DNA of 64,000 nt from Nannochloropsis salina CCMP1776 (lineage: Eukaryota; Sar; Eustigmatophyceae; Eustigmatales; Monodopsidaceae), in the NCBI GenBank assembly GCA_004565275.1, contig SDOX01000145.1:379071-443070 (forward strand), written 5' to 3'. The position numbers and the translations under genes are program-made. Shown piece by piece: positions 1 through 9,447 of this stretch. The first letter of the stretch is position 1, and each line of letters starts with the position of its first letter. Below the pieces are notes generated by a model. It had not been told where the DNA came from and searched no databases. It saw only the letters and a program-made list of their open reading frames with translations.

Positions 1-1724
1 GCAAATCGAAAACACTCAGAAAGAGGCACTCATACGACACGAAGCCTTGGCAGACTCCCAAAAAGCTGCAGAGTCTCGAGCCCTGACGCAGTACACTGGC
101 CAAGAGGCTCGTATGGATCAGGTTCAGGCAAAACTGACGACAGCAATAACAAAAAATACGCAAGCGATACAGGACGATTTAGAATCAAAGACAGCGGCCA
201 CACAACGTGAGTTACGAGACCAGCACATGCAACTTTCTCAACGCCTTAGTGTTGCAATACAGCGACTAGCCTTGTACGAGGTTAAATCAGGGGAACGATA
301 TGACCTCCTCAAAAACACGTTATTGGAGTTAGCTCTCAAGCTTGTGAGGAAAAAAGTTGTGGCGAGTCTCGGGCCCGATCCCTCGATTCCTGACCTGCTT
401 ACTCAGCTGGATGTGCAGCGGACAGAGTCAACTGATCAACTATTGCGGCTTGAGCAGGAAATTGAAGGCTTATCAGGGTCCTATGAGCAGTTGCACGGCA
501 GCGTCCAAGTCCTAGTCACTCGTAGCAGTCATTGGGCAGCGCTTGATGTCCGCTTACAAGAATATCATGAGAGCCTGGTAAAACATTGTCTATATATTTT
601 CGCCAGGTCTTCTGTATCTTCTTATGGACCAGACCAAGTACTGCAGTTACAAGGACGTGGATTGCTGCTGAAAAAGGAAACAGTAGATTTGATTGCCAGT
701 CATAGTTATCGCATTGCCAAGACAATTGCCTTGAAAGCAGACTATGACATCATACGCCACAATGTTGAAAGTAAAGACACACTGACAGATAACCAGTGCG
801 ACGCCAAGATTTTACAGTCGCGTGAGACTTATCTTATGCGATTTTTGGAAGGCGTAAAGAAAGCAGTAGAAGTTGGACTCGATGGAGAAGGACGTGCTAG
901 CGGGATAACAGAAATCATTGCGCAGTTTCATTCGAAGCTCGAGCAAGCAATTCGGTTGGCATTGTCCAAGTTTTCTCGCATTCATACTGGACGATCTTTG
1001 TTTGGTAAAATCAGTCTCGAGGCCGAAGCAGCATGTTTAGCATGTAACCGTCAATTTCCAGAAGAACCCGGTAAGTATAAGGGTTATTTACAAAGACGAA
1101 TATGGAATAAATAAGCTATTAAAATGATGTTTGGGTCTTGACACTTTGTGTACAAACGCCAAGCACTTCTTCTAATGTACACCTGCTTGCCGACGTAGAG
1201 ATGCCATTAAATTTTACTGATTTCGTGCTATACTTACATCTTACTGTAACAGGGCAAGGTGATCGTCGGGCATCTTTCAGGAAATCGGTCACGGGCAGCA
1301 ATTCCATCAATGCAATATCTAGCAGCAACGGCATAAGTCAACGTGGCTCGATGTACCGTCAAAACCGCAACAGCTTCAAAACTTTTTCATCTAGTAAAGA
1401 GGCTAGCTTCTTGGAAAATGTGGGTAGATTTTTTAATCAGATGCAAATCGAATTATTTAGTTTATGTGTCAAATAAGGCACAATGTGTTATTGCATTTGA
1501 GATAATGATATTCGCATTTCATTGACTACATGCGTCGTGAGACGGCAAAATTACTAAGGGGTTATAATCACAATATGGATGCACAGGCCATCAAGGAGCA
1601 GCGAAGACGTCTTTCTGACGCCCGAGAGAGTGTAGTCTCCACGGCCAGAGCTTCTACACCTGCCAACCGTCAAGGAAGGCGTGCCACAAGCTACTCCTTA
1701 GGTACAGCGACCATAATCAGCTGA
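1..1724 (+). CDS. Coiled-coil protein, 3' part only (5' end outside window)
   Basis: The frame is open from base 2 with no start codon needed, so the gene begins left of the window. The first exon ends at a GTAAGT donor at 1071. A good acceptor at 1251-1252 restores the frame, and exon 2 (from 1253) continues serine-rich. Exon 2 either stops at 1474-1476 or, more likely, splices near 1420 into a last exon ending at 1724 that encodes an Arg/Ser-rich tail; that second junction is uncertain. Residues are Gln/Glu/Leu-rich and heptad-like over most of the length, then comes a CLACNRQF motif. The Cys-x-x-Cys-(N/D)-R motif after a long coiled coil is loosely reminiscent of the C-terminus of QRICH2/DUF4795 proteins, but I do not recognise the family with confidence. 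Codon use is clearly AT-richer than in the neighbouring genes. Confidence 0.6.
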
Positions 1725-1767
1725 GATTAATGCCAAAAAGGTCTTAAGTAGGTTGCGCATGGACCTA

Positions 1768-1920
1768 TTAAATTTGCCGTTGAGTCGATGCAGCCACCAT
1801 ACTCATGGGTATGATTGCTATTTCCACTTGGCAGTACACGAACAGTAAGAAATTGACCATGGAAAGGAATAAAAGCATGGCAGGTCGCTTAGGTTGATCT
1901 GCAGCATATCTGCGCTTCAT
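1768..1920 (-). CDS. Possible small membrane protein or last exon (50 aa)
   Basis: A 50-codon frame with an ATG at 1920 encodes a basic start (MKRRYAADQPKRP), one hydrophobic segment of about 17 residues (AMLLFLSMVNFLLFVYC) and a short polar tail. A pyrimidine-rich CAG acceptor lies one base before the ATG, so this may be the last exon of a larger gene rather than a complete one. I do not recognise a family. It sits between two convergent genes, in the AT-rich left part of the window. Confidence 0.3.
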   Translation of the reverse strand: MKRRYAADQPKRPAMLLFLSMVNFLLFVYCQVEIAIIPMSMVAASTQRQI

Positions 1921-2153
1921 ACTGCCCGAACAAAAGAACAAAGTCAAAAGTCTTCGGGATACTGCAGAACATTGTTTGGTCTTTTCTTTCAATCCTTCCC
2001 CCCCGCAACAAGATGTTGTCCTAATCCATTGAAAGGCGCGCAAAAGAATAATATAAGGTTAAAATTTCATCAGTTGATTCCCGCGATCAAATTTATGCGT
2101 CTATTAAACAAGCATAGAGCGCACCTCATTAGTCCATGCACCCGCATTCAAGC

Positions 2154-2181
2154 TATATCCGTTTTATAATTAACGGATATA
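2154..2181. repeat. Perfect inverted repeat, 10-bp arms, 8-nt loop
   Basis: The arms TATATCCGTT and AACGGATATA are exact reverse complements around an AT-only loop (2164-2171). It lies between two convergent 3' ends, so a role in transcript 3' ends is possible, but chance in AT-rich DNA is not excluded. Confidence 0.6.
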
Positions 2182-2271
2182 TCTCTAATCCGTCGACATC
2201 GTCTTTTTAGAAAACGTGCTGCACACATCTCTTTTCAAAGCACGAAAAATGTTCCCCAAAAACCCAATTTC

Positions 2272-3555
2272 TCAATTGTTTTTTTTCGTACTCTGTTTAG
2301 CTCTCTTTCCATTGGGAGCCACAGGGCCAGTGAATAAAGCAGCGAAGCTTAAGACGATGACACCAAAGAATAAAAAAATCACAGTCATCATCACGATAAA
2401 CGGAGTATCTATGGGCCTTTCTCCTTTGTAGACCGCCTGCACTTCCCTCACAATCTGATAACACAGAGCCTGTAGGCCCTCTGTTACCTCGTCCAGTTGC
2501 AATTTGATTTTCCCCAGAAACGTCGGAGGAACGGGGACAGGGGCCGATGGCATGTTTTTATAGCCACCCTATGGATTGTAAAGGGCAGAATTGAGAAGTT
2601 AGGCTCGTTGGATGAAAAACATCACCCTATGGATTGTTAAAAGCAGTATTGGGAAGCTAGGGTCGTTGGATGGAAAAAATCGAATGCACCTCCCAAACAC
2701 ACGCCTGTTCAAAGATAAGTATAAAGCGGCTTTTGATGCTATCAAGGGGAGAATGGATCCCTAAGATCGCATCAAGGGAAGAATAAATCCCCAAGATCCT
2801 TACAAATGTGTGAGACATCGAAGTTAATGGCAATGAGAGTTCTATTATATCCGAGTGGGACGCAACTTACACGCGCGAACTCTAGAAGCTGCTCTGCGTT
2901 TCGGGGACCCCGGTAGTCGTACATGCTGCCTTGATGGAAAAATTTCAGCATAGGGAAGGCCTGAGAGTACACCAGGCGCGAGTATTTCAATATTTTAAAA
3001 ATGATTTGAAGAAATTTATTGCACAACAACAGCAAGGGGCACTTGTGCGACATTGTGCGTAGAACGTTAATATTTGCGGAAAAGATGAGAGAAGACCCTA
3101 ACATAATCAATCGAAAGAAGTTAGGTCTTCATCAAGCCAGAAATACTACTCACCCGAATGCTGAAACGTGATGCTAAATTTGAGTTAGCAATAGCGTCGA
3201 CCTTGGCAACGTTCACTTCACCCTGTGGTAGGTAGTAAACGTGCCTTTATTCAATTGGTTTTCCCAAACCAAGAAAGTGACAGTGAAGGAGTTTACAAAC
3301 ATACTGATCACGATCAATCCGATTTCTGGAAGCTGAAAAAGCTAAATTGAACGCAGCCAAAGGCATGCAGTCTCTTTCACACACCTTTAGCTCCATGGCA
3401 ACCTCCTCCCAAGTAGGCACAAGATGCTTGCAATGCCCGCACCAAGGTGCTGAGAATGCAACAAGCCAATCACCCGTCGTAGCGCCGGTGGATGCTTGAG
3501 TTAGATGCTCGAAGTTTGAGTCCGTTAACTCTACCACCTCCGTTGCTGAAGCCAT
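2272..3555 (-). CDS. TMX-like membrane thioredoxin / protein disulfide isomerase
   Basis: Predicted CDS is complement of 2272-2568, 2871-2960, 3154-3222 and 3385-3555, giving 208 aa. All three introns have GT/AG ends and are phase 0. Exon 1 carries the thioredoxin active site WCGHCK at residues 38-43. Exons 2-3 complete the fold, and exon 4 starts GGYKNMPSAPVPVPPTF, the usual linker of TMX/PDI-like proteins. A single membrane span (IVMMTVIFLFFGVIVLSFAA) follows. The protein ends KKNN, matching the dilysine KKxx ER-retrieval signal for type I membrane proteins. It would catalyse disulfide exchange in the ER lumen. Oddly, the ATG at 3555 gives no signal peptide. In-frame codons just upstream encode hydrophobic residues (TLFCVFLMASA) after a CAG acceptor at 3580, so a 5' exon with the signal peptide is probably missing from this model. 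Confidence 0.88.
2565..2680 (-). repeat. 58-bp tandem duplication containing the 3' splice site of the TMX intron
   Basis: Two adjacent diverged copies (2565-2622 and 2623-2680) share CACCCTATGGATTGT at their start and TCGTTGGATG near their end. On the minus strand each copy carries the acceptor CCATAG followed by GGTG. The copy next to the exon gives the conserved GGYKN reading. The other copy would add 58 nt and run into a stop. Confidence 0.85.
2741..2800. repeat. 30-bp tandem repeat inside the TMX intron
   Basis: The two units are 2741-2770 (ATCAAGGGGAGAATGGATCC...) and 2771-2800 (ATCAAGGGAAGAATAAATCC...). They differ at a few positions and lie in the same intron as the 58-bp duplication. 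Confidence 0.8.
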
Positions 3556-4162
3556 AAGGAAAACACAGAATAAAGTTGCCTGATGGACATGAAGCGCGAT
3601 TACATCAAGTTAAAAAAAGAAAATATGTTTTTTAATCCCAAACGAGCCCGTTCAAACGACCACTAAGAGATTTCGCCCATCCTAGATTTGACAATTTTTT
3701 CCCGCATCCCTCCGAAATGTGATAAATATGTTACTAAAAGGCATCGAACACTTCAAGAACCATCTCTCTTTCGTCTTGAAAAGCGGACTACATGGACTCC
3801 ATATGGACCATCTTTCGACCGCATTGCACGGTACACTTACCACAAATGTGGAGACAGTAAAGATGGCGGCCATCATGCTTCTCATTGTCCACGGCGTTGC
3901 TTGGTTTGGATCCCTGCGGGAGTGGAAGTGACGGGCCATGGGCGGGCGCACGGAACAAGCGAGACGGCTTGCCCAGAGGGAGCCACGGGACGGGCCTAGT
4001 ATCTTTACAGGCTTGCTTTCTGAAAACATTGCGGCGCCTAAATTAGACGTAAGACCCACACTAACGCGCTTATTACCTAATATGTAGTGCAGGGATCTCA
4101 TCGAGGCACTGTATTTGCAGGTGCGTGCGGGCGGGCCGCATCAATTCTATCTTCCGCGTCGC
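3556..4162. promoter_or_regulatory. Divergent intergenic region between TMX and RRP1
   Basis: About 600 bp separate the two divergent starts, so it must hold both promoters. It also contains the presumed missing first exon of the TMX-like gene (hydrophobic codons at 3556-3579). No TATA box stands out. Confidence 0.5.
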
Positions 4163-6292
4163 ATGGGGCTGATGGGTCGTGGCGGGAGCAGCACCAGGAG
4201 CACAGGCAAAATTCGTGTCCCCGCTTCTACGCAAGTCAAAAAAGCGAATGGCTTTTGTGACCCCCCGGTTAATGAAGAGGTTACCGCAGAATTGGCGTTA
4301 TCAGGGCTAGAAGGAAGCAGTAATGGTGGTAAGATGCTACCGGAGGAAGAGAAAGAGATAATCGGCTTTGCCAAGAGGCTGGCGGCAAACGAGAAGCGGG
4401 AGAGAGATCAAGCCTTAAAACGCCTGGAGGTCTGGATGGCGAAACACAAGAACCTATCAGAGAAGGACTTTTTGAAAATTTGGAAAGGTTTGTTCTACTG
4501 CATGTGGATGTCGGACAGAGTTCGAGTGCAACAGGACTTGGGAGGAGCCATCTCTCGCCTCGTCCACTGCTTTGGGAGAGACTCTTGCCGTGCCCATCTG
4601 TTTGTCGGAACTTTCTATCGCACTGTGCGCCGCGAATGGCCCGGTTTAGATCAGCATCGGTTGGATAAGTTCTATTCCTTCATGCGTCGAATGCTGCGAG
4701 AGTGTCTCAGATTCGCTCAGCAGCGTGCTTGGTCTGCGGAAGCTCTAGTATCCGTTGTCTTTCCCCTGAATGCAGAGGTGCTCCAGCAGCCCTGGCCCAA
4801 TGGCTTGCGTTTACATGCTTGTGATCTCATTCTCCCTGAATTGGCACGCGTTGGGGGAGGAGAGCTGACGACTGCGCAGGCGTTGGAGGTCCTCCAGCCC
4901 TTTCTGGTGGCCATGGCCACGTCAGCGGACAGGGTCGTCGCAGAACGCGCGAGGGCACGGATCCTGCTGGATCTAGTTGCATCGAAAGAGGCGGAGGGGG
5001 TGGAAGCCGGCGGTAAGGAAAATGTGGATGCCGTGTCCTGCATGGCGGGCGTGGACATGGAGGCTGTGCAAGCAACTGTATTCGGACTGGCCTCTTCGCC
5101 CGCCACAAGAGAGAGGTACCGGGCGGCGCTCTATGAAGCTCACAAAGCTTTTCAGAAGCTGACAGGCAAAAAGAGGGCAGATCCTGCCAAGGCCATCCGT
5201 GTCTCCCTTCCCGTGGTGGAGGCGGGGAATGGGGTCTTGATGGGGCCGCAGGGGACGGAACGCGGGGGCGGAGGCGGCGAGGCCGGGGGTGGGGAGGAAG
5301 GAGAGAGCTGCATCGACTCTGGGAATGGCGTCAAGAAACGGAAGGCACGCGCGGTGCTTGCCGTCCAACCCCCGCAGCGAGAGGATAGGATGAAGCGTGA
5401 GAGGACGGGTACTGTGGACTCCAAGACTTTGTCGAGGGGAAAAGAAGCTGTTGATCTTAGAGATTCAAAGGTGCTTGGAGCAACAGCGACTGAAAAGGCG
5501 GTGGAAGGAAAAGCAGGTGTCAAAAAGATGACCTCCATGCAAAAGCCAGCGGAGAAGGATGGAAAATCTCTCGAGGGTATGACTCAGCCGACGGCGAAAA
5601 AGAGATCCATTGACCTTAGCAGCCAAAAAATTGAGCGCGAAAGTAGCGCGAGCAAAGGGAATGTAGATGAAGAGAAGGCAATCGCCAAGTCAGTGACGGC
5701 CAAAAGATTGAAGGCGGACATCCTCGGCGCGACAGGCGGCAACCCAAACCCCAAGAGGAAGAGCGAGGGTGATGACGCCGCGTCCAACGCAGCCAGGGGT
5801 TCAATAGCTCCTAAATCGTCCGCGAAGAAGGTTGAGGCGGAAACCAACAAGGCGGAAGAGGCCAGTCAGTTGCCAGCGATGCGGCACTCTCAGGCTCCGG
5901 GGAAAGCCATGAAAAAAAAGGACGCCACGGCATCTTCCACCGCACCCTCCCCTTCAAATGCCACGACAGGGAAAACAGAAGCAGCTTTCATTCCATCCAA
6001 GACCTTCACAGGAGGGAAGCCCGGTTATGTGTACAAGAAAGACCGCCAGGGTCTGGGCTACTACTTGGACGTCGGTCAGCGAGGAGGCAAGAAGGTTCGA
6101 TGGGGCAAAGTGCAAGTCAAGCTTTTCAACAAGGACGCCTCTCCTGCCGACGGAAAGAGGAAGACAGTGTCGTTTATGAGGGAAAGCTCGGGCAGAGGCA
6201 GGGGCAAGACGCGGGTTGCAGGGGACAAGATGGGCCGTGGCAAGGGCGGCCGGGGCCCGAACAACCGACGCAGGGCCGTCTCATACTTCTGA
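4163..6292 (+). CDS. RRP1: Ribosomal RNA processing protein RRP1 (Nop52 family)
   Basis: A single-exon gene of 709 aa from the first in-frame ATG at 4163; a second ATG lies at 4172. The N-terminal half matches the Nop52/RRP1 family: FAKRLAANEKRERDQAL, then the signature WKGLFYCMWMSDRVRVQQDL and an all-helical domain to about residue 300. RRP1 acts in the nucleolus in late processing of 27S pre-rRNA for the 60S subunit. The C-terminal half is long, lysine- and serine-rich and disordered, as in animal RRP1. It ends with a conserved-looking patch (GYVYKKDRQGLGYYLDVG) and an Arg/Gly-rich tail, consistent with RNA binding and nucleolar retention. The divergent partner is the TMX-like gene. Confidence 0.93.
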   Translation: MGLMGRGGSSTRSTGKIRVPASTQVKKANGFCDPPVNEEVTAELALSGLEGSSNGGKMLPEEEKEIIGFAKRLAANEKRERDQALKRLEVWMAKHKNLSEKDFLKIWKGLFYCMWMSDRVRVQQDLGGAISRLVHCFGRDSCRAHLFVGTFYRTVRREWPGLDQHRLDKFYSFMRRMLRECLRFAQQRAWSAEALVSVVFPLNAEVLQQPWPNGLRLHACDLILPELARVGGGELTTAQALEVLQPFLVAMATSADRVVAERARARILLDLVASKEAEGVEAGGKENVDAVSCMAGVDMEAVQATVFGLASSPATRERYRAALYEAHKAFQKLTGKKRADPAKAIRVSLPVVEAGNGVLMGPQGTERGGGGGEAGGGEEGESCIDSGNGVKKRKARAVLAVQPPQREDRMKRERTGTVDSKTLSRGKEAVDLRDSKVLGATATEKAVEGKAGVKKMTSMQKPAEKDGKSLEGMTQPTAKKRSIDLSSQKIERESSASKGNVDEEKAIAKSVTAKRLKADILGATGGNPNPKRKSEGDDAASNAARGSIAPKSSAKKVEAETNKAEEASQLPAMRHSQAPGKAMKKKDATASSTAPSPSNATTGKTEAAFIPSKTFTGGKPGYVYKKDRQGLGYYLDVGQRGGKKVRWGKVQVKLFNKDASPADGKRKTVSFMRESSGRGRGKTRVAGDKMGRGKGGRGPNNRRRAVSYF

Positions 6293-6530
6293 AATCTAAC
6301 TGGTGCGAGCGAGGTTGCCACATGTGCCAACAGCTGTAACGTCGGAAAGTTTTGTTCCTCTAGGAAGTCTTGCGTAAAGAAGGAGTCTCGAGACGGGAAT
6401 CTATCGCGCGTTCTATTTTTATTCTTTCTTTTCCCCCCTCAAAGCTTTGCTCTCGCATTTCAAAGAAACACCTGACTCAGTACTTTATCTGTCACTGTCT
6501 CCTGATCACATATTCGAGGTTGAATTTCAC

Positions 6531-7406
6531 TCAAGCGCTAGCGAATCCTTGCTCAAAGGTCAGCTTGGGTGCATCCCCCTCCGAGACAATCTCCACTATT
6601 TTCCTGCTCGCCGCTTTGCTGTCTAGTGCAGCCACACATACCTCTGCGACTGAGTAGCGGGAGATACTACCTCCAAATAGGGTATCAGCCTTACCGTATT
6701 TGACTCGTCCTTCAGGCGGCGACTCCCGTAGCCCTCCCGGACGCACAATCGTCCAGTCAAGGCCCGTCGTCGCCATGATCTTCCTTTCCGCAGTATTTTT
6801 CGCAACCAACACCCCCCCGAAGAGGTTAAGAATGATGTAATTTTTATTCAATCCCTGCCCCGCTGCCCAACCGTTCGTGAGCAAGGACGAGACTAGAACC
6901 ATCTTTGGCACTCCCGCTGCGACTAGGGCTTCCGCCAATTTCGTCGTCCCCTTGTTGTCTACCTTGTAAGGGCCAAGGAGATCGATAGGCCCTGATGGAG
7001 AGTAGCCGGTCGCACAAATGACGGCACTGTAATCCGTGACTTTTTCGGCCAGAGTTGTGGGTGAGTCTGCCACAACATCCACCTCTAGGAAGGAGAGTTT
7101 ATTGCCAGGTTTCCCAAGGGCTTCCTCGCCCTTGGCCAGATCACGCACTCCTGCAGTCACCTTTCTGCCCTTTTTAAGGAGCACCTCTACAATTCGCTTT
7201 CCAGTCTTTCCCGTTGCGCCAACCACGAGGACCCCTTTGTTGCCGCCGACTTTTTTGTCATTACCGGCATTGAAAAACGAGACACTCAGCTTACTAGCGG
7301 GCGACCCAGATTGTTTGAGACCGCTCATAAAGGCTTCGGTGTGCACCGAAAGCCAGAAAAGCACGAAACATGTTGTAATCGTAATGGAGCTTGATATTGA
7401 TTTCAT
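6531..7406 (-). CDS. Plastid NAD(P)-binding SDR-family protein
   Basis: A 291-aa product from the ATG at 7406. An upstream in-frame ATG at 7457 would add 17 polar residues in front of the signal peptide and is less likely. The start has a basic n-region and hydrophobic core (ITITTCFVLFWLSV) ending TEAF, the Ala-Phe step of bipartite plastid presequences. The Rossmann fold follows: VLVVGATGKTGKRIVEVLL, then GVRDLAKGEE, a conserved LVSSLLTNG strand, and WTIVRPGGLRESPPEG. This is the NAD(P)-binding family that includes plant TIC62-like and Ycf39-like proteins. It lacks the classical YxxxK motif, as these atypical SDRs do. The exact substrate cannot be read from sequence. It is convergent with RRP1, 238 bp away. 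Confidence 0.88.
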   Translation of the reverse strand: MKSISSSITITTCFVLFWLSVHTEAFMSGLKQSGSPASKLSVSFFNAGNDKKVGGNKGVLVVGATGKTGKRIVEVLLKKGRKVTAGVRDLAKGEEALGKPGNKLSFLEVDVVADSPTTLAEKVTDYSAVICATGYSPSGPIDLLGPYKVDNKGTTKLAEALVAAGVPKMVLVSSLLTNGWAAGQGLNKNYIILNLFGGVLVAKNTAERKIMATTGLDWTIVRPGGLRESPPEGRVKYGKADTLFGGSISRYSVAEVCVAALDSKAASRKIVEIVSEGDAPKLTFEQGFASA

Positions 7407-7679
7407 TTTTTTTCTGTCGGGTGACAAATGTAAGAATGACATGGTAAGTTTACGCATGCGTGGCAGATATGGACATGGACGGCATCGTGATCACGATCCA
7501 TTATCAGCGGCGGTAGGCGCGGGAAAGACGAGGATGGCAAATGCACGACAACACTGAAAGATTCGTTTTAAGCCGTTGTTCACGATTTGCAGGTATCTCG
7601 TTGATTTGCATCAAATTTTTTTGTGTTTACCACGCACGCCTTCCGGGCGCGTAAAGAGACTTACCCTCCGAGCCCTCGC

Positions 7680-8942
7680 TCACTCGCCCTCCTCCCAGTC
7701 CACGTCCTCCTCCTCCACCGCCTCGATCCCTTCACTCCCATCGAGGCCACCCTCGCCACTCTGTACTTTTATACTCTTTTCGGTGGTTTCGACCCCAGCA
7801 CCGCGTTTGAAGGCTTCGGCATATGCTTGACGATACACGTCAACGTGCTTAGTTTCTTCCTCGACTTTGTGCATGAAAAGTCCATCGGCCACCACATTTT
7901 CAGTGGCATGCGGTTTCCTCGTCTCGTGTTGCATAGGGTCGGCGACCTGCTTAATGACTCGGCTGCCCTGCAGAAAGGAGGGCTGAGCACGCGCAGGCCG
8001 GACAAGGCTGGGCGTCGTCTCGCCAGTCTCCTCGTCCGCCTGTATGCCGCCGTCTCGAGTGGACGCCGCAAGGTCCTCAAAAATACCTGTTGAGCTCCCT
8101 CCTGCATGATTTCCTGTCCCTCCTCCTGCTCCCTCCCGTCGCCGCCGTTGAAGCTCTGTTCCTCCAGCCGGGAGGCCGCCTACGCCGACTGCGATAAGCT
8201 CACTCGGAAGGTTGCTCGGCAACGGCTTGTGCTCCAGCGCTGACAGCAGATTATATATGCCGTCGTGGGGCGCGGCGCTTGTCTCCGATGCCGCGCCATA
8301 CATTTGTGCACGCATCTTTTCTTTTAGCGCCTGTACTTCCTCAAAACCCGTGACGCCACTTTTCGGCCTTAGCTGCCACTGGGAGCCTTCACACGTGGCA
8401 TGTAGCTCGCTTAAGCAGCAAGTGGGGCAACAGAAGCCGTACCGCTTGTTGCGCAGGGGCTGAACCTCCAAGAGCGGCAAGGCACGACCGCACACCGGAC
8501 ACTCGTAGGTTTGATTGTCGTTGGCTTCACGCTCCATCCGCTCCAGTTCCCGGTGCATGAGGTGAATCCGGTATCGCACAACGTTGGTAAAGTGAGAGAA
8601 ATCAATGTAGTAAAACAGTTCCCGTTTGCCCGTCAGCTCATCCACGACGTCTTCCGTCTTGATCAAACGCTCCTCTAGAAGTTCTGTGAGCAGTCGCCGC
8701 GCTTGTTTGGCCCCCACCCCCAAGCGAGTGTCGATGTCCGTGTCCTTGACATGCCGGCCCCGCACCAAGGCATCTAACACCACCACCGTGTCGTCCGCGT
8801 AGAACGCCCGGGCAACAGCCCGGACTAGTCTTTTGGCTAACTCTAAGGGGTTCCCGCCTCCACCCCCCAAGACCTTGCTGCTCGTGTGATTTGAAGTCCA
8901 TTTGGCATCATTGGCTACTCCACTCGCCGCGCTTCCGAGCAT
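7680..8942 (-). CDS. General transcription factor TFIIE, alpha subunit
   Basis: A single exon of 420 aa starting at the ATG at 8942. Residues about 32-120 form the TFE/IIE-alpha winged helix (LAKRLVRAVARAFYADDTVV, then DIDTRLGVGAKQARRLLTEL and LFYYIDFSHFTNVVRYRI). A four-cysteine zinc ribbon follows (YECPVCGRALPLLEV ... CCPTCC). The C-terminus is disordered and ends in an acidic stretch (EEEDVDWEEGE), matching the acidic tail that contacts TFIIH in the family. TFIIE recruits and regulates TFIIH at RNA polymerase II promoters. It is divergent from RMD5 across 505 bp. Confidence 0.93.
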   Translation of the reverse strand: MLGSAASGVANDAKWTSNHTSSKVLGGGGGNPLELAKRLVRAVARAFYADDTVVVLDALVRGRHVKDTDIDTRLGVGAKQARRLLTELLEERLIKTEDVVDELTGKRELFYYIDFSHFTNVVRYRIHLMHRELERMEREANDNQTYECPVCGRALPLLEVQPLRNKRYGFCCPTCCLSELHATCEGSQWQLRPKSGVTGFEEVQALKEKMRAQMYGAASETSAAPHDGIYNLLSALEHKPLPSNLPSELIAVGVGGLPAGGTELQRRRREGAGGGTGNHAGGSSTGIFEDLAASTRDGGIQADEETGETTPSLVRPARAQPSFLQGSRVIKQVADPMQHETRKPHATENVVADGLFMHKVEEETKHVDVYRQAYAEAFKRGAGVETTEKSIKVQSGEGGLDGSEGIEAVEEEDVDWEEGE

Positions 8943-9447
8943 TTCTAAATATTTCTATAGTTTCCTAAGTAAGGGAGGACGCCGAGGAGAACTCGAGAAG
9001 TAGAGGGGAGGTCGGGACGGTCTAACCTGCTGTGCGTGCTTTCATAATCTGCACCGTCAGCCCTCTGGCAAGCGACTATACGTAATGCAGAGGCCTATTT
9101 GTGAGTTGACAGGCACCATCTGTGAGACCGAGATGTCGAAAGCCATGGTATACCGGGGCATGCCCCATGGGACAAAAGCTCTCCGTCTCTCCCCATCACT
9201 TCCGACCGTGACGGGGCTGTCTTGTCGCAATTTTTACGGCCGCTCTTTGTCCTTGACTGCTCCCATACCTTAATTTGCATAAACATAAAAATCTAATGCC
9301 TTTATTTGCATCTCTGTTGGCTGCTTTTCCCACATATAGGAAAATTACGCTCGCATTGCTAGCAGGGCGATCTCGGCACCCTCAATAAAAACGCGCACCT
9401 CCTAGGTCGACTCAGAGCGCGGATTCGGTAATCGTAGCCAGACCACC
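8943..9447. promoter_or_regulatory. Divergent intergenic region between TFIIE-alpha and RMD5
   Basis: 505 bp with both starts reading outward. An AT-rich CACATATAGG element lies near 9331 and CAATAAAAA near 9383, on the RMD5 side. No open frame here is credible. Confidence 0.45.

Larger units (their letters stand above)
1725..2271. other. Intergenic, AT-rich, convergent genes
   Basis: This is the spacer between the 3' ends of the coiled-coil gene (plus) and the TMX-like gene (minus). It holds the small frame at 1768-1920 and a perfect 10-bp inverted repeat at 2154-2181. I see nothing else that can be supported. Confidence 0.5.

Noticed and set aside
3682-4101. 139-codon minus-strand frame upstream of the TMX gene
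   Set aside because: It starts at an ATG but has no recognisable features and fills a divergent promoter. It may hide the missing first exon but is not supported as a gene.
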